Shown in pieces: positions 50,035 to 61,376 of a DNA stretch of 64,000 nucleotides. The stretch covers positions 11,586,409 to 11,650,408 of the forward strand of contig OY987250.1 of the NCBI GenBank assembly GCA_963920765.1. Direction: 5' to 3'. This stretch comes from Ulota crispa (lineage: Eukaryota > Streptophyta > Bryopsida > Orthotrichales > Orthotrichaceae). The stretch's first letter is position 1. Every line of letters begins with the position of its first letter. The translations under genes and the position numbers were made by a program. The notes under the pieces were generated by a model, which saw only the letters and a program-made list of their open reading frames with translations, did not search any database and was not told the DNA's origin.

Positions 50035-51637
50035 GAGCTATCCTCTCCTCAAGGCTTGGATTTCCTAATTGGTAGTTAACTCCAATACACACTCAACTTA
50101 CATCTGCTAAAAATAAACTTTCTATCTCCTCTTGTTTTCATCTAAATTGAAGGGCACATAGGATGCATTAGCTCATCCTCTAACTCTTACCTAACTTCCA
50201 TTCAAAATACTGATCATCTTATCCTCTCAGGCTTTCCAAATCCTCTCACACTTTCTAAATAGTCACATTTCTCTTATTAATTTTTATTTAATTAAAAGAA
50301 TAAAATATGTCACTTATTAAAATCCAAACATATTTAGTAAAAATACAAATATCTACATGATGGAAGAATTTCCATCAAGACAATGCAAAGTATATATGGA
50401 TTAGAACTTGAAAACTTGCTCCAAGTTTTGTCTCAACACCCACTTTAATTATGGTAAGCCTTACATGGTCTACAAATCTACCTTTACAAGAAATATCAAA
50501 ATGATACTAGATTTCAAAGGGATAAAACAACCTTCACTATAATGAAAAATTAAAACGCAACACAATGGAGTAATTTCCACCTCTTGTTTTTTATTTTAAA
50601 AGGATAATTTTGATCCCATGATTTTAGTGTAAGTATTTGTTCCTTTCAAAATTAAAATGTCCCCTCTTGATGCAAAAGTGACCAATGGACGTATTTAGAA
50701 GAGCAAAAAAAAACTCAATCAACAATACCAACAATTTTAATGTTTGATTTGCAAAAAAAGTACCTTGCTTACACAACTTGCAAGACTTTCGGTATACATG
50801 CTTTTATTTGTTGCAACCATTTTTTGATAGAATAGGAGTATGAAATGTGCGAAAGAGTTGTTACCCTTTAATACAATCAATTTTAAACTGAATTGGTAAT
50901 CCCATCAATACTAATGTTTTTGCAAGTATTAAGAAAATGCCATCATAAATGTTGATTTTATTATTGTCATATGCACACTACAAGATTTTTGATGAAGCCA
51001 TAATTAGCATAGCAAGTTATGGCACGTTTATTTAAATTTGGAAAGCTCCTTTAATTTAGGATTGCTTGGATTATTCATTTAATTGTGTGCTATGCAAAAC
51101 TTGGTGCAAAACATCATAATATCTCTTGAGAGCAAAATATAGGAGATTTCCCAATTATACTTCCAAGAATATTAAAAAAGGATCTTTATTTTTTAACTTT
51201 TTGACATGGTTGCATAGGAAGAGCAAACAAATGAATTAGCTTTATAGTGGTGGTTCATAATGTGCTTTGATTGCCAACTCTACAAGTTCCATTTCAACAC
51301 TGAACTTCAATTTTGGTGAGTTCTAGAGAATAAAAATAAATACTACCAAAATACTCAATTTTTTATGCAACAAAATTGTAGGAATTTGGCTTCCAAGTTG
51401 GATTGTTGTTCTTATTACATTCAATCTTTGAAGCAAAGTCTAACTTTCTTGGTACCAAATTTTCTAAAATGTGCTACCCACATAAGTGAGCCAAGACTCA
51501 AACCTTGGAACATGATACAAAGTTATAAGGTCCTAATTTCCAACCTCTTTGTTGATTAGTATCAAACTCCATAATGTTTTATTTGATCCACCTAAATCTG
51601 CCAACAATTTTCTTTGGACCCACCTAAATTCACCACA
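50035..51637. other. Intergenic, no gene seen
   Basis: AT-rich; short frames only. No terminal repeats identified. Confidence 0.4.
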
Positions 51638-54488
51638 TAAGGTAGCCACATTCATAACTGTCTCTGTACCCATAACCATCACCTCTGAAATCTTGAGAAA
51701 TCTGTGAAAGTAAGTAGATGCAATGACAAGGATGTACAACATGTGAACATGAAATCTTAAAAGTGGTTATGGGTGCAATGGCAATTTGCTCTTTAAAAAT
51801 TCACAACTTATTCTCACATTATCCAAATAATACATTCAAAAGTGCAAACTTATTATTTTTATGCTGCTAATAGGATCTATAATCTCCATTTTTCCTTACT
51901 TATTGACTAATTGCTTTGTAATGGGACAAATACATATATTAAGAGGTTCAATTTAGAATCCAAGTATTAATAAGTATTAAATTGACTTATAATGTAGAAA
52001 GCGGCAATTAGTTCATGCGGTTATATAACTATCATTAGTACTAAGGCAAATAGTAGCTAATTATAATAGATGACAAGTAGGCAAGGAAGTTAAGGAGGTT
52101 AGTTAACCACCTAAGAAAAGTAGCCTACATAACTAAGCTCTCTTCCTTTGTCAAATTGAGCTTTTCAAATTGAGCTTGTCAAGTATACATGTCTCCTTAT
52201 CAATTTGTTTTTGAATGGCAATATATTTCTTTTACATGTAAGACCAGTGAAGGACATTATCTTGGTGTTTTGTCTATTTATTTTATTCTTTCTTTTATGT
52301 GTGTGTTACGATTATCAGAAGTTGTTGAAGTGTTGTGTTTTCAAAGTGATTGAAATCTGAAATATTTGAGTATATATTGAGTTTGAGAGATTGGAAGAAT
52401 GATGTGAGTATTTTATAAGCATCCAGAAGGGATCCGTTAACAGAGTGAATCACAAAGAAAGTCCAACAAGTGGCATTATATATAAAAATAAGTTGATTTG
52501 AGAAAGCCAAGTCCAAAGTCTAATAGAGAATAAATTATGCCTAAAAGAAAGGCAAATTGATAAAGTGTGAAGTATAAGCCAGAAAGTGGGTTGGTCGCAG
52601 CAAAATGCTAGTGAATGGCATTGGTGAGTCATGAACGAGTTGTCAGTGATGAAGCAAGGAGAATAGAGACGAATTAACAAATCAACTCTATAAGTAAGTG
52701 AATGGTCATTGTGTTTGATTAAAAGAGAAGTTTGTATGTAGATCTGTAAGTCTGTAATTCCATAGTTTGGCATGACAATTCAATGAGTCAAATCCAGAGG
52801 CTGTCATATGGAGTGAATAATTTAAATATGTTTATCTATGATTTGTAAGACTAGTGAAGGGCAAAACAAATTGTCGTGACTAGTACCAGGTGAGATAAAC
52901 CACTAGACTGAGGTCAAATCAATAAAAAAATAATCTATGTCTAATTGAGTCAGTGAGTGACTTAATGAATTGATAAGATAAATTGATAAAATGGTCTCAA
53001 TGAAGAACCTTTGTCTAAAATTATTTTGAGAGTGAATTATAAGTCCAAAGGTTTGGCAGAGATTAATAAAGTGGAATAAGTTTATGAAGAAGGTTAAACA
53101 CATTTTATGTTGAGAGATTATGATTCAAAATGAATTGGTTATCTACTAATTGATAAATTCATTAATCAATGGTTGTTGTCATTCTGTTGCTTGAATGGTT
53201 TAATTAAAAAGCAAAGTTGATTTAATTACTTAAACCAGAGTATGTTATGTAATAAACATGACTAGTTGTCATGTTGAGACAAGATAAGATAAATTGAATG
53301 ATATCATTTGAGAAGTCAGAGAATGAACAATTGGAATACATGTGAGTTAACATAATAATTTATGTCTAATTGCTGAAAGCAATCCCTTATCCAAGAAAGA
53401 ACTATCTGAAAGACAAGCGACATATTAATTTATCAATAAGAATTTGTTATTAGTGCGACCCCGGGTTGTTTGGCTTAAAGATAAAATTGATTAAGTATTC
53501 AAGTGGAAGAAGTTCAATAGATTAATCTATTCACTGACGACTGGTTATGAGATAGATTGGGAATAAGTTAACAAGGACTAATTGTTGTATATTCCTTGGT
53601 TGTTTTCATTGAACAAGATTAGACTACTTGATAAGGAAAGATCCATTGCCAAATGCTAACTAATTGTTATACTAATGTTGATTAGTATAGGCTACTAGAC
53701 AAATTGAAATACAGAATTAGAAATCATCTACAACAATTTGACTGATTCCTTTTACATGACAATTTTACTATTGTTGACAAGTAGATAGAGATTTATCTTA
53801 ACCTGTGGTTTGGCCTAATTGATTGGTGGATTTCCACGTGAGCAGGACAAAGAAAGACAAATGTACCTGTGGAGCGGTTGCCTAGGAAGGGACAAATTGA
53901 CATCTTAACCCTCTCCACTGAAGCAGCCTAATTGACTTTACTTGACATATGTTGACTAGTTGTTATGTTCCTTTAGGATAAGTACAGCCAACTAAATAAG
54001 AGACTATAATTAAAAGGATAAATTAAAATGAATTTTGCCTGTGGTTGTTGGTAAATGTTGCATTGCATTCATTGCATTCCCACAAAGCATACATTTGACA
54101 ATTTGACACAACCAATGACAATTTGACGTTAGGCCCCCTAGACACTAGTTTAAGACTAGGACAACACTCATAATCATATGCATCCATGGGTTTGGACAGA
54201 CTACTAGATTAAGCTAAGTTTGACTCCACCCTTTTCCATTCATTCAATTAAAGTTACCTTTATTACCTAAATGTCAAAGTTAAACTCTTTTCTACAAATA
54301 AAGTGACCTTAGATGCAATACAATAGGCTATTTGACCTTCCCCAATTAAAAACCTCCACTAGGGGTTTCCTAGGGTTTTTCCCATAGGCAAAATCCTTCA
54401 CTACAGGATCCTATAATTTGCTAGATGTCTATTGTTAGTCATCATGTTCAAAACCCTTAGTTTAACGGCTATGGGTGTGGCTACCTTA
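51638..54488. mobile_element. TA-flanked element, largest form, 2.85 kb (copy T7)
   Basis: Left end TAAGGTAGCCACATTCATAA and right end inverse TAAGGTAGCCACACCCATAG. The outer parts (51638-51890 and 54400-54488) match the compact copy at 44388-44693 in reverse orientation. About 2.5 kb of unrelated sequence fills the middle at the same point where T6 carries its 650 bp (next to GGATCCTATAAT). The interior has only short frames with no recognised transposase, so it is either a decayed long form or a short element with an insertion. Confidence 0.55.
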
Positions 54489-55245
54489 TAGGGACATAGA
54501 AAGAATCCTCAAAATTTGTTACACATTACAACAAAATACATGATAAAATCCTTGTAAAAATCTTCGGCAAGGGTTCTTGTAAATTCATTGGATATCTTGT
54601 ATTTTCAAATCTTGCTAGGGCTCATTGAGGTCTTATTTCAATGAAACTTACTGCAAAGGCATTTGTAATAAGGAATTACTAAACCCACCACATGTTTTTC
54701 TTAAATCTACCACGTTCCACCATGTTTAGGAGTTCCACAAAAAAAAAAGATGAATTTTGTACTTATTGGGTGACAATTTAACGATGATGGCAAGCATCAA
54801 GGACCTTTTGTTTACTCTTTCCCAAATTGAAAATAAATTTGACTTTAGTGACTATAATGTAACATTTTGCATGTTTCTAGCCAAGGTATACTCAAATTCA
54901 ACAAACTTTTTTGCAATTTGAATTGGTTGACAATACACTAAATGCCGGTTCTTCCTAGACATTACTCTTCCCACTCTTCTTTTCTTTTCTTTATACATTT
55001 AAAAAAAAAATTCTTTTAACCTAACTTAACTTCATAACTTTGAGTATATTGTATATATAATCTTGGAATAAATACGCTTGTTTAGTCATCCAATAAATAT
55101 GAAACGTGCCCTTGTTTTCTTTATGGAACTCCTATTAGCAATTCCCATTTTAATTAGGCAGCTACATTCAACAACCCCGGTCCTTATGCACAAGGCAACT
55201 AATTTCCCAAACTACCCTCATTGGGAGTACTGACCCTGCAACTTT
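54489..55245. other. Intergenic, nothing recognised
   Basis: AT-rich, without element ends or gene-like frames. Confidence 0.4.
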
Positions 55246-55576
55246 AGGGGTGGTTCAGACTACGTCTCACGTCTCAAGTCACACTGAAATTTGATGAAAT
55301 CTGAGAATCTGATTGGCGGAGAGGTAAAAGATGGGACTTCGCGTTTCAGACTATGTCCCAAGTCCCACATCCCACTTGTTTATATGGAGCCTACATGACA
55401 GCACTTTTCCAAGTTTTGGCGCCAAAAAAAGTGAGACTTCACTCCAAGATTGAATTTAGCATTTTGGCGACCCATCTTTTAACCCAAGTCCCATCTTTTC
55501 TAACGTAGGAAGATGGGATTTTGCACTACAGTAAGACTTTGTCAGATGGGACATGGGACGTAGTCTGAGCCGCCCC
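55246..55576. mobile_element. Tourist-like MITE upstream of psbR, 331 bp
   Basis: Left end GGGGTGGTTCAGACTACGTC after TTA; right end inverse GGGGCGGCTCAGACTACGTC. Body similarity to 49616-50031 is very high. The right flank (CGC) no longer shows the TTA/TAA duplication. It ends 485 bp before the psbR ATG. Confidence 0.7.
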
Positions 55577-55579
55577 CGC

Positions 55580-56061
55580 CCCACCCCAGATGAGGTTTTT
55601 CACGCAGTGGAGGAGATCGATGCCTTGAGACCCAGAAACACCAAACAGGTAGGAGTGTAGGACTCGTCCCCGTCCGACCCAGCGGAAGAGCAAAAAGCGA
55701 CAAAAAGCTAAACCGCAACGAAAGCAGGCGATGGCCTTTTCCTGCGACCAGGAAACAGACTTTTGTGGAGCGGGCGACGAGGGGCCATCTGCATCACCCA
55801 TCATCATCCATGCCCAACTCACAACCGCGGTGACGGCGACGCTCTCCCTTCCCCTTTCCCTTCGCCTTTCCCTTCGCCTTTGCCCCATTGCCTTCGCCAC
55901 CTTTGGGTGGATCAGAGCGTCCCACATCCTGATCTTCTTCCCCACTTGATCACACTCGATCACACCCCCCGCTACGCACTTGAAGGCTCCCCTCTGCCAC
56001 TGCACCCGCTCCAGTTCCGCACATCGCCACCCGCATTGCACGCCCCCACAGCTTCTTCGCC
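55580..56061 (+). promoter_or_regulatory. Probable psbR promoter and leader
   Basis: A GC- and CT-rich stretch between the Tourist-like MITE and the psbR ATG, including C/T-rich tracts at 55845-55890 that are common near plant transcription starts. No unmistakable TATA box was found. Long open frames on both strands here result from base composition. Confidence 0.4.
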
Positions 56062-56852
56062 ATGGCCACCACCGCAGTGTCCGCCTCCATGGCCGTCTCC
56101 ACCTTCGCCCCCTCCGCTCTGGACAGGACCTCCTTCGCCGGTGCCGCCGTGCAGGGCTTGCCCTCTCTCGCCAGGACCCCGTCCAGGACCGCTCGCCCCT
56201 TGTCCATCACTGCCAGCACCCGAAAGGTCATCCCCAAGCAGCCTCTCGGTATGTCGGGCGTAAGCTTTTGTGTACTGATCTCTTTGCAATCTTTTGAACT
56301 CGTTGAGGCAGAAGAAGATGATCAGGACTTGGTGAAATGGCTTGTGTGTCCATAGCTCTTAGAAACTAAGACTGATCCAGATCCAAAGCTTCAGTTTGGT
56401 GACAGAAAATGGGTCAGTGGTTTTGTGAGAGTTGAGAGAGCTGAGATGTGTATGGTTGGGTGTTTTGCAGGCCCATCTGGAGAGCTGAAGGATAAGAAGG
56501 GCATCGACGCTGGTGGCAGGAAGTTGAAGGGAAAGGGAGTGTATCAATTTGTGAACAAGTATGGTGCCAACGTGGACGGGTACAGCCCAATCTACACCAA
56601 GGACGAGTGGAGCAAGGGTGGTGACAGCTACGCTGGAGGTAAGTGGATAGTCGAAAGTATTTGTTTTGAGGTGTTATGAAATGTTTGGAGGGAGTTTTTG
56701 AGTTTTTTGTGAACAGTTTGGTGATGGGTGAGAGTGGGGTGATGATGACGTGTACAGGAACGCCTGTGTTGGCCGTGTGGGCGCTTCTGTTGGGTGGACT
56801 CTTGATCGGTGGAGCTCTGCTTGTGTACAGTACCTCTGCCTTGAGCGGTTAA
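56062..56852 (+). CDS. psbR: Photosystem II 10 kDa polypeptide PsbR, 3 exons, 149 aa
   Basis: Exons 56062-56248, 56471-56638 and 56758-56852, 450 bases in all, with GT-AG junctions in phase. Residues 1 to about 50 are Ser/Ala/Thr-rich ([19 protein letters not shown]) and act as the chloroplast transit peptide. The mature part has the diagnostic [20 protein letters not shown] (91-110 region) and a C-terminal membrane helix [17 protein letters not shown] followed by STSALSG. PsbR is a lumen-exposed thylakoid protein that helps stable assembly of the oxygen-evolving complex (PsbP/PsbQ) on photosystem II. The start codon context CGCCATGGCC is strong. GC content is far higher in exon 1 than in the surroundings. 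Length is similar to the usual 140-aa precursor. Confidence 0.96.
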
Positions 56853-58862
56853 GAGGATGGTGTTCACTTCCAGTGATTGTATATTGTAACCGATATAATT
56901 GTCGACCCTTTACTTAACACGTATGCTGGGTTGCAGTTACTAACTGCGCGTCACGTTAATCCTGAATCGTGCTCGAGAGTCTGATTTTTCATGTCTTGGA
57001 ACTATGTTCTCCTTCTTTAATTTATTTCGTCACATGTCTTTCTCCTGATCTTTGGAGAAGTTTGTTGGACTAATTGTTTTGTGGTTCAGAAAGTTACAGT
57101 AATTATCCTGTTCTGGAAGCAGATATTTTAAAAGTACAGGATAAGTTGAGTGTCCCAATTTCTTTTGACCAGATTTCTACTTGCTTTTGTTCTGCAGTTT
57201 GCTTGCTATGTTCATCAGTACATGAATTATAGCATCTTTGTCTTGGAATTTGGATTATCCATAGGACGGCATTTGAACTGTACCATTCAATCTCTAATTT
57301 CTAAGCGTTCGATACTGTGGGGAGTTGCAGACAACTCATATGTAAGCATATTATTTCATTCCCCATCGTCTGTAGAAGAGGCACGAGGGTGATGTCTTTC
57401 GACGCAGTAAATATGGGAATTTATGAATGAACGTCGGATACGATAATGTTTTGAGACAGTGATATGTACAGTACAATAGAGATTACTCTTAGAACATAAT
57501 GATTAGTTACCAGTTCCAGGTAGAACTGTCATTGGAACGGCGGTACGAAAGAAAAAATACTTCCTGAATAATACTTCCTGAATAATATTAGTCGTATGAA
57601 TATAACGTTAACCGTTGGTAGCATATATCGAAGCTTTTACAGATTGCTAACTTATTCAAAACTGAAAACCGTTGCCAACCAAACTTTCAATGCAACGTCT
57701 AATTCTTGAAATGTAAATGTAAGATGAAATCGCTCGATGGGCGATGACACGGTTTGACCATCGATGGGAACCTTCACACTAGTGACACTGATTACTTTCA
57801 GCCCACTAATTAGATTACGCAAATCAAAGATATGAAGATAAAGACGCTACCTTGTTTCTCGTGTATAATAGAGAATCTGATGTGAATACCACAGCTACTG
57901 TCCCAGACGCAATGTCCAAGGTTACTTCCAAATTGAGCAAACTGCGATGGCTCTGACCATGACGCACAAATATCCTATTAAATGTTCGGAAGGCTGCTCT
58001 AAACTTAATTTCTTCTGACGGCTAATCATGTTAACCCTGATGCATATCCAAAGGTTAAAGAAGTGCGAGGTACAAACTTGATTATATCGACTACAATGAG
58101 AACTGAAGTTTTCGCTCTCTCCTAGTTTGCTCAACAAATAAAAGGTGTTACAGATATGATCATCTGCAGTTCGTTCTAGTACAACAGGCGTAGGCAAGGA
58201 AACAAGTAACTTAATTCAAACACAATCAAGCAACAAGCGCGGTACTGATCACGGCCGTTTCGAACCCTTCGATGAACAAGTCGCCATTCAGCCGTTCGAT
58301 CACTTGGTTCTCCTCACTTACGATTCGGATGGTTACTACGAAATGATCGATCGGACGGCTGTTGCAGCGTGTTCGTTTCGCCGATAATCGCCCCGGTTTG
58401 GCTTGATCACAAGGCTCTAGGGCGAGCGATCCTCCAGCGTTGGTTATACGGCTACAGCTGCCATCCAGGTCAAATCTGGGGCTAATTTCCACCAAATTCG
58501 AAGCCGTTATGGAAACGTCGGTGGGGGATAGTTCAATTTTCAAACGGAGTTGACGAACCGTTTCAGGGCGGGGCTTCGAGCACTTGTGGTTCTACTACAT
58601 GGGATCATTGGGATGGTCGCGATCGCTGCTTAGATTTGCGGTCTGTGATTGCCGGCTGGGACTAGGTGAGTAGCTGGATTGGTGGAGGTTTTCTCCCGCG
58701 AAAAAGGTGGTTGCCACGTTGTCTGGGGCAGAGCTGCAGTTTAGAAAATTTATGATCTGCTGACGGCCCAGTCGGTCGTTGACGGCCAGTCATTGATTGG
58801 ACGCTTCAGGTGGCGTCCTTACCAGCGCGTACACCAATGTCCGGCAAGAACTAAGTTAGTCC
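56853..58862. other. psbR 3' flank and following intergenic region
   Basis: Free of the repeat families seen elsewhere. It holds the psbR 3' untranslated region, a 17-bp tandem duplication near 57557-57595 (AATACTTCCTGAATAAT) and a GC-richer section at 58200-58800 with one 105-codon minus frame. No other gene recognised. Confidence 0.4.
58226..58543 (-). CDS. Hypothetical protein, 105 aa, low confidence
   Basis: A frame from ATG 58543 to a stop at 58226 encodes a peptide of balanced composition (MKIELSPTDVSITASNLVE ... DHFVVTIRIVSEENQVIERL ... FETAVISTALVA). It lies in a locally GC-richer, repeat-free section. No domain, signal peptide or homologue is recognised, and no promoter is evident. 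The alternative is a chance frame in GC-rich DNA. Confidence 0.25.
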   Translation of the reverse strand: MKIELSPTDVSITASNLVEISPRFDLDGSCSRITNAGGSLALEPCDQAKPGRLSAKRTRCNSRPIDHFVVTIRIVSEENQVIERLNGDLFIEGFETAVISTALVA

Positions 58863-59766
58863 TTAACCCTTTAAGGACCACGCGACCATATTTTGGTTGC
58901 TTTTTGCCTTGTAGGTTCAAATCTCTCAATAATTTGGAATTTGGTCTTGAAGTACGCATGTGATCACAAGAATTTTGCATCCATTTAAAAAAATAACAAT
59001 GCAATTGGGTATGTGAGTTGACAAATAATGGTGTTTATACGGCATGGCTTCAAAATACGTATCCATATTTTGTCAAAGATGGATCAAAGCAACAACACAT
59101 TACATCAAGTATGCAAGAAGAATGTCAAATTTCAATTGCACAATTCTAAAAATTTCAAATTGCTTAAGAAATACGCTTGTATTGTTTTCATATACGATAG
59201 TAGTATAATTGTAGTATTTGAAGATCTACTAAAATGTTGTTATCATTTTAGCTTTAAGATTTGTCATCCTACATTTAAGGCCAATTCTTGATTGTTTTCA
59301 CTAATTGGATTTTCTAGAATAATTATCAAATTTCATGTAGAACCGTTTTAGGGTAGCAAAGAAAGTGGGTTATTTTACCCTTTTTGTCCACTTAACTACA
59401 CCTTGTGATTGCTTTTTTTGTTTATTTTGTGTGAAACTAGTCTTGTTGGAAAGGTGGGAAACCTGCTTTCTAGAAATGTAAGGCTCTTCTTAATCAAAGC
59501 TTGCATGAAAGGTTAACATTCAAAATTAAACAAGAATGAAACACAAGAGATTTTTTGCATACGGCTCACTCAATCATTATAATATTTCACCTCCAACAGT
59601 AGATCTAATTGAAATTTTGGTGTTTTACAATAAACAAGGTGTACTTCCCATTTGTACGGTTGGATTATTGAAAATGGGTCCATATTTGAGTCAATTCCAA
59701 ATCTAAGCATATAGCCCTTGTTTTCAATGGATTTTGTGAAAATGGGTGTGGTTGTTAAAGGGTTAA
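58863..59766. mobile_element. piggyBac-like non-autonomous element, 904 bp
   Basis: TTAA at 58863-58866 followed by CCCTTTAAGGACCAC; TTAA at 59763-59766 preceded by the inverse of CCCTTTAACAACCAC. Its right TTAA is also the left TTAA of the next element. No transposase frame. Confidence 0.7.
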
Positions 59767-60000
59767 CCCCTGAGCACCCAAGGGGCTTGGCCTCTCAGTT
59801 TTAAAAATTTTCTTTGTTTGACCGTTATAATCTTTACAATGGTACGGTGAAAGGACATGTCTTTTTCCTTGAAGCTCCGAGCCTATGTTCACCATCAGTA
59901 TGGTCAATTTTTGTGAATCTCTTTGAGGTGATAGTTTGATTGGAATGAGTTCCAAAGGGTTTGGATTTGAGTGAACTTGTGCTGGGCACTCAAGGGTTAA
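59763..60000. mobile_element. piggyBac-like MITE, 238 bp, abutting the previous one
   Basis: TTAA at 59763-59766 then CCCCTGAGCACCC; TTAA at 59997-60000 preceded by the inverse of CCCTTGAGTGCCC. Interior resembles 61128-61376 (GGCCTCTC and GTTATAATCTT). Confidence 0.75.
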
Positions 60001-60795
60001 GCTTAGTGTGAGGTAGACAAACCCATTCCCGACTGTTTAAGGGTTTAGGGTACCTCAAGGTCTCAAAAAATTTAGGAAAAAAATAGCAATATTAGCTTTT
60101 CAAGAAGCTATCATGGAACATTATTTTTGTAAAAAAAGCTTTTTACCAAGAAAACATAACAACATGTTCAAAGGTACAAATTTAATCACAATGTATGAGT
60201 CAAACAGCAAAATTTGATTATCACTGGAAAACATCTATTTAACAAAATTTGGATATGTCACAAGTTATACTAAACCTTTTGAAGATCAAATTTGCTTTAC
60301 ATCAGGGGGTTTTTTTTAATATGGAAGATTTGCATGTAGATGTGCATATGGATGTTACCCATACCCATGCAATCAAATTTCCAAAATTCATCATCAATGT
60401 TTTTCAATCAATTTTCTTGTAAATCTATGTAATACTATGATTTGTGACACAAAACAATTTATCAAAATTTGGATTTTAATTTTTTATGGGTTGAATTTTG
60501 GGATGCTTGGTTGGGATTGGGGGTAAGATTGAAATATAAAAAATGCAAGATAAAAAAAGGCCAATTGACCTCAATTTCATGTCATAACAAGACATGACCT
60601 CTAAATGCTAATAGAGGGCTCAACAATCTTTGTTAGAGGCTAGCATACATAAATGGGCCCATGCTTCCCCTCAAACAAACAAAACTACATATTTCATCAT
60701 AACTATTTTTTTACAGATGGAAATGGTTTGAAAAGTACATTTGATCTGTATCTTGATCTAAAATTTTGTTGAAGTTTTATGATATTTTAGCCCAA
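60001..60795. other. Intergenic, nothing recognised
   Basis: AT-rich spacer between a piggyBac-like MITE and a Mutator-like MITE. No coding frame or element ends seen. Confidence 0.4.
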
Positions 60796-60804
60796 AAGAG
60801 AATA

Positions 60805-61116
60805 GGGAAAATTTCGTGGATGCCCTTGAAGTTTGCAATATTTTCATAGATACCTTTGCTTTTTCAAAAATATCACAAATACCCTTGGACCAAAAATTTT
60901 AGGTGTTTATTTTGTTGTGCGTGCCAATTCTCTTCTTTCTTTGTGTGCACACATAACAAGAAAGAAATAGTGTGCGCACAAAGGGAGAAGGAAGCAATAT
61001 GCATAACAAAACAAACACTTAATTTTTTTGGTTCAATGGTATTTGTGATATTTCAGGAAAAACAGGGGTATCTATGAAAATATTGCAAACTTCAAGGATA
61101 TCCATGAAATTTTCCC
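60805..61116. mobile_element. Mutator-like MITE, 312 bp
   Basis: Long inverted ends starting GGGAAAATTTCGTGGATGCC, matching 22735-23056. Flanked by AAGAGAATA (60796-60804) and AAGAGAACA (61117-61125), a 9-bp target duplication with one change. Confidence 0.75.
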
Positions 61117-61127
61117 AAGAGAACAAG

Positions 61128-61376
61128 TTAACCCCTGAGCGCCCCACATGCCAGAATGTGGCCTCTCCATATTTGACAGTTTGTTATTTTTGATTGTTAT
61201 AATCTTCTAATTCATGTAACAAAAACTTACCAATTTTTTTGTACATATGTGCACCCTAAATTTCTTGCAATATCAATGACTAACTTTTCCAGATATTTTT
61301 TTTGAACTTGTGGTGCCAAATTGTTTGCAATGAGGTCTAACACTGCACGAATCTGAGCTGGGCGCTCAGGGGTTAA
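61128..61376. mobile_element. piggyBac-like MITE, 249 bp
   Basis: TTAA at 61128-61131 and 61373-61376; both ends continue CCCCTGAGCGCCC, an exact 13-bp inverted match. It starts two bases after the target duplication of the Mutator-like MITE. Identical ends suggest a relatively young copy. Confidence 0.8.

Noticed and set aside
55526-56297. Several long frames on both strands around psbR exon 1
   Set aside because: High GC lowers stop frequency; only the 56062 frame matches a known protein and splices correctly.
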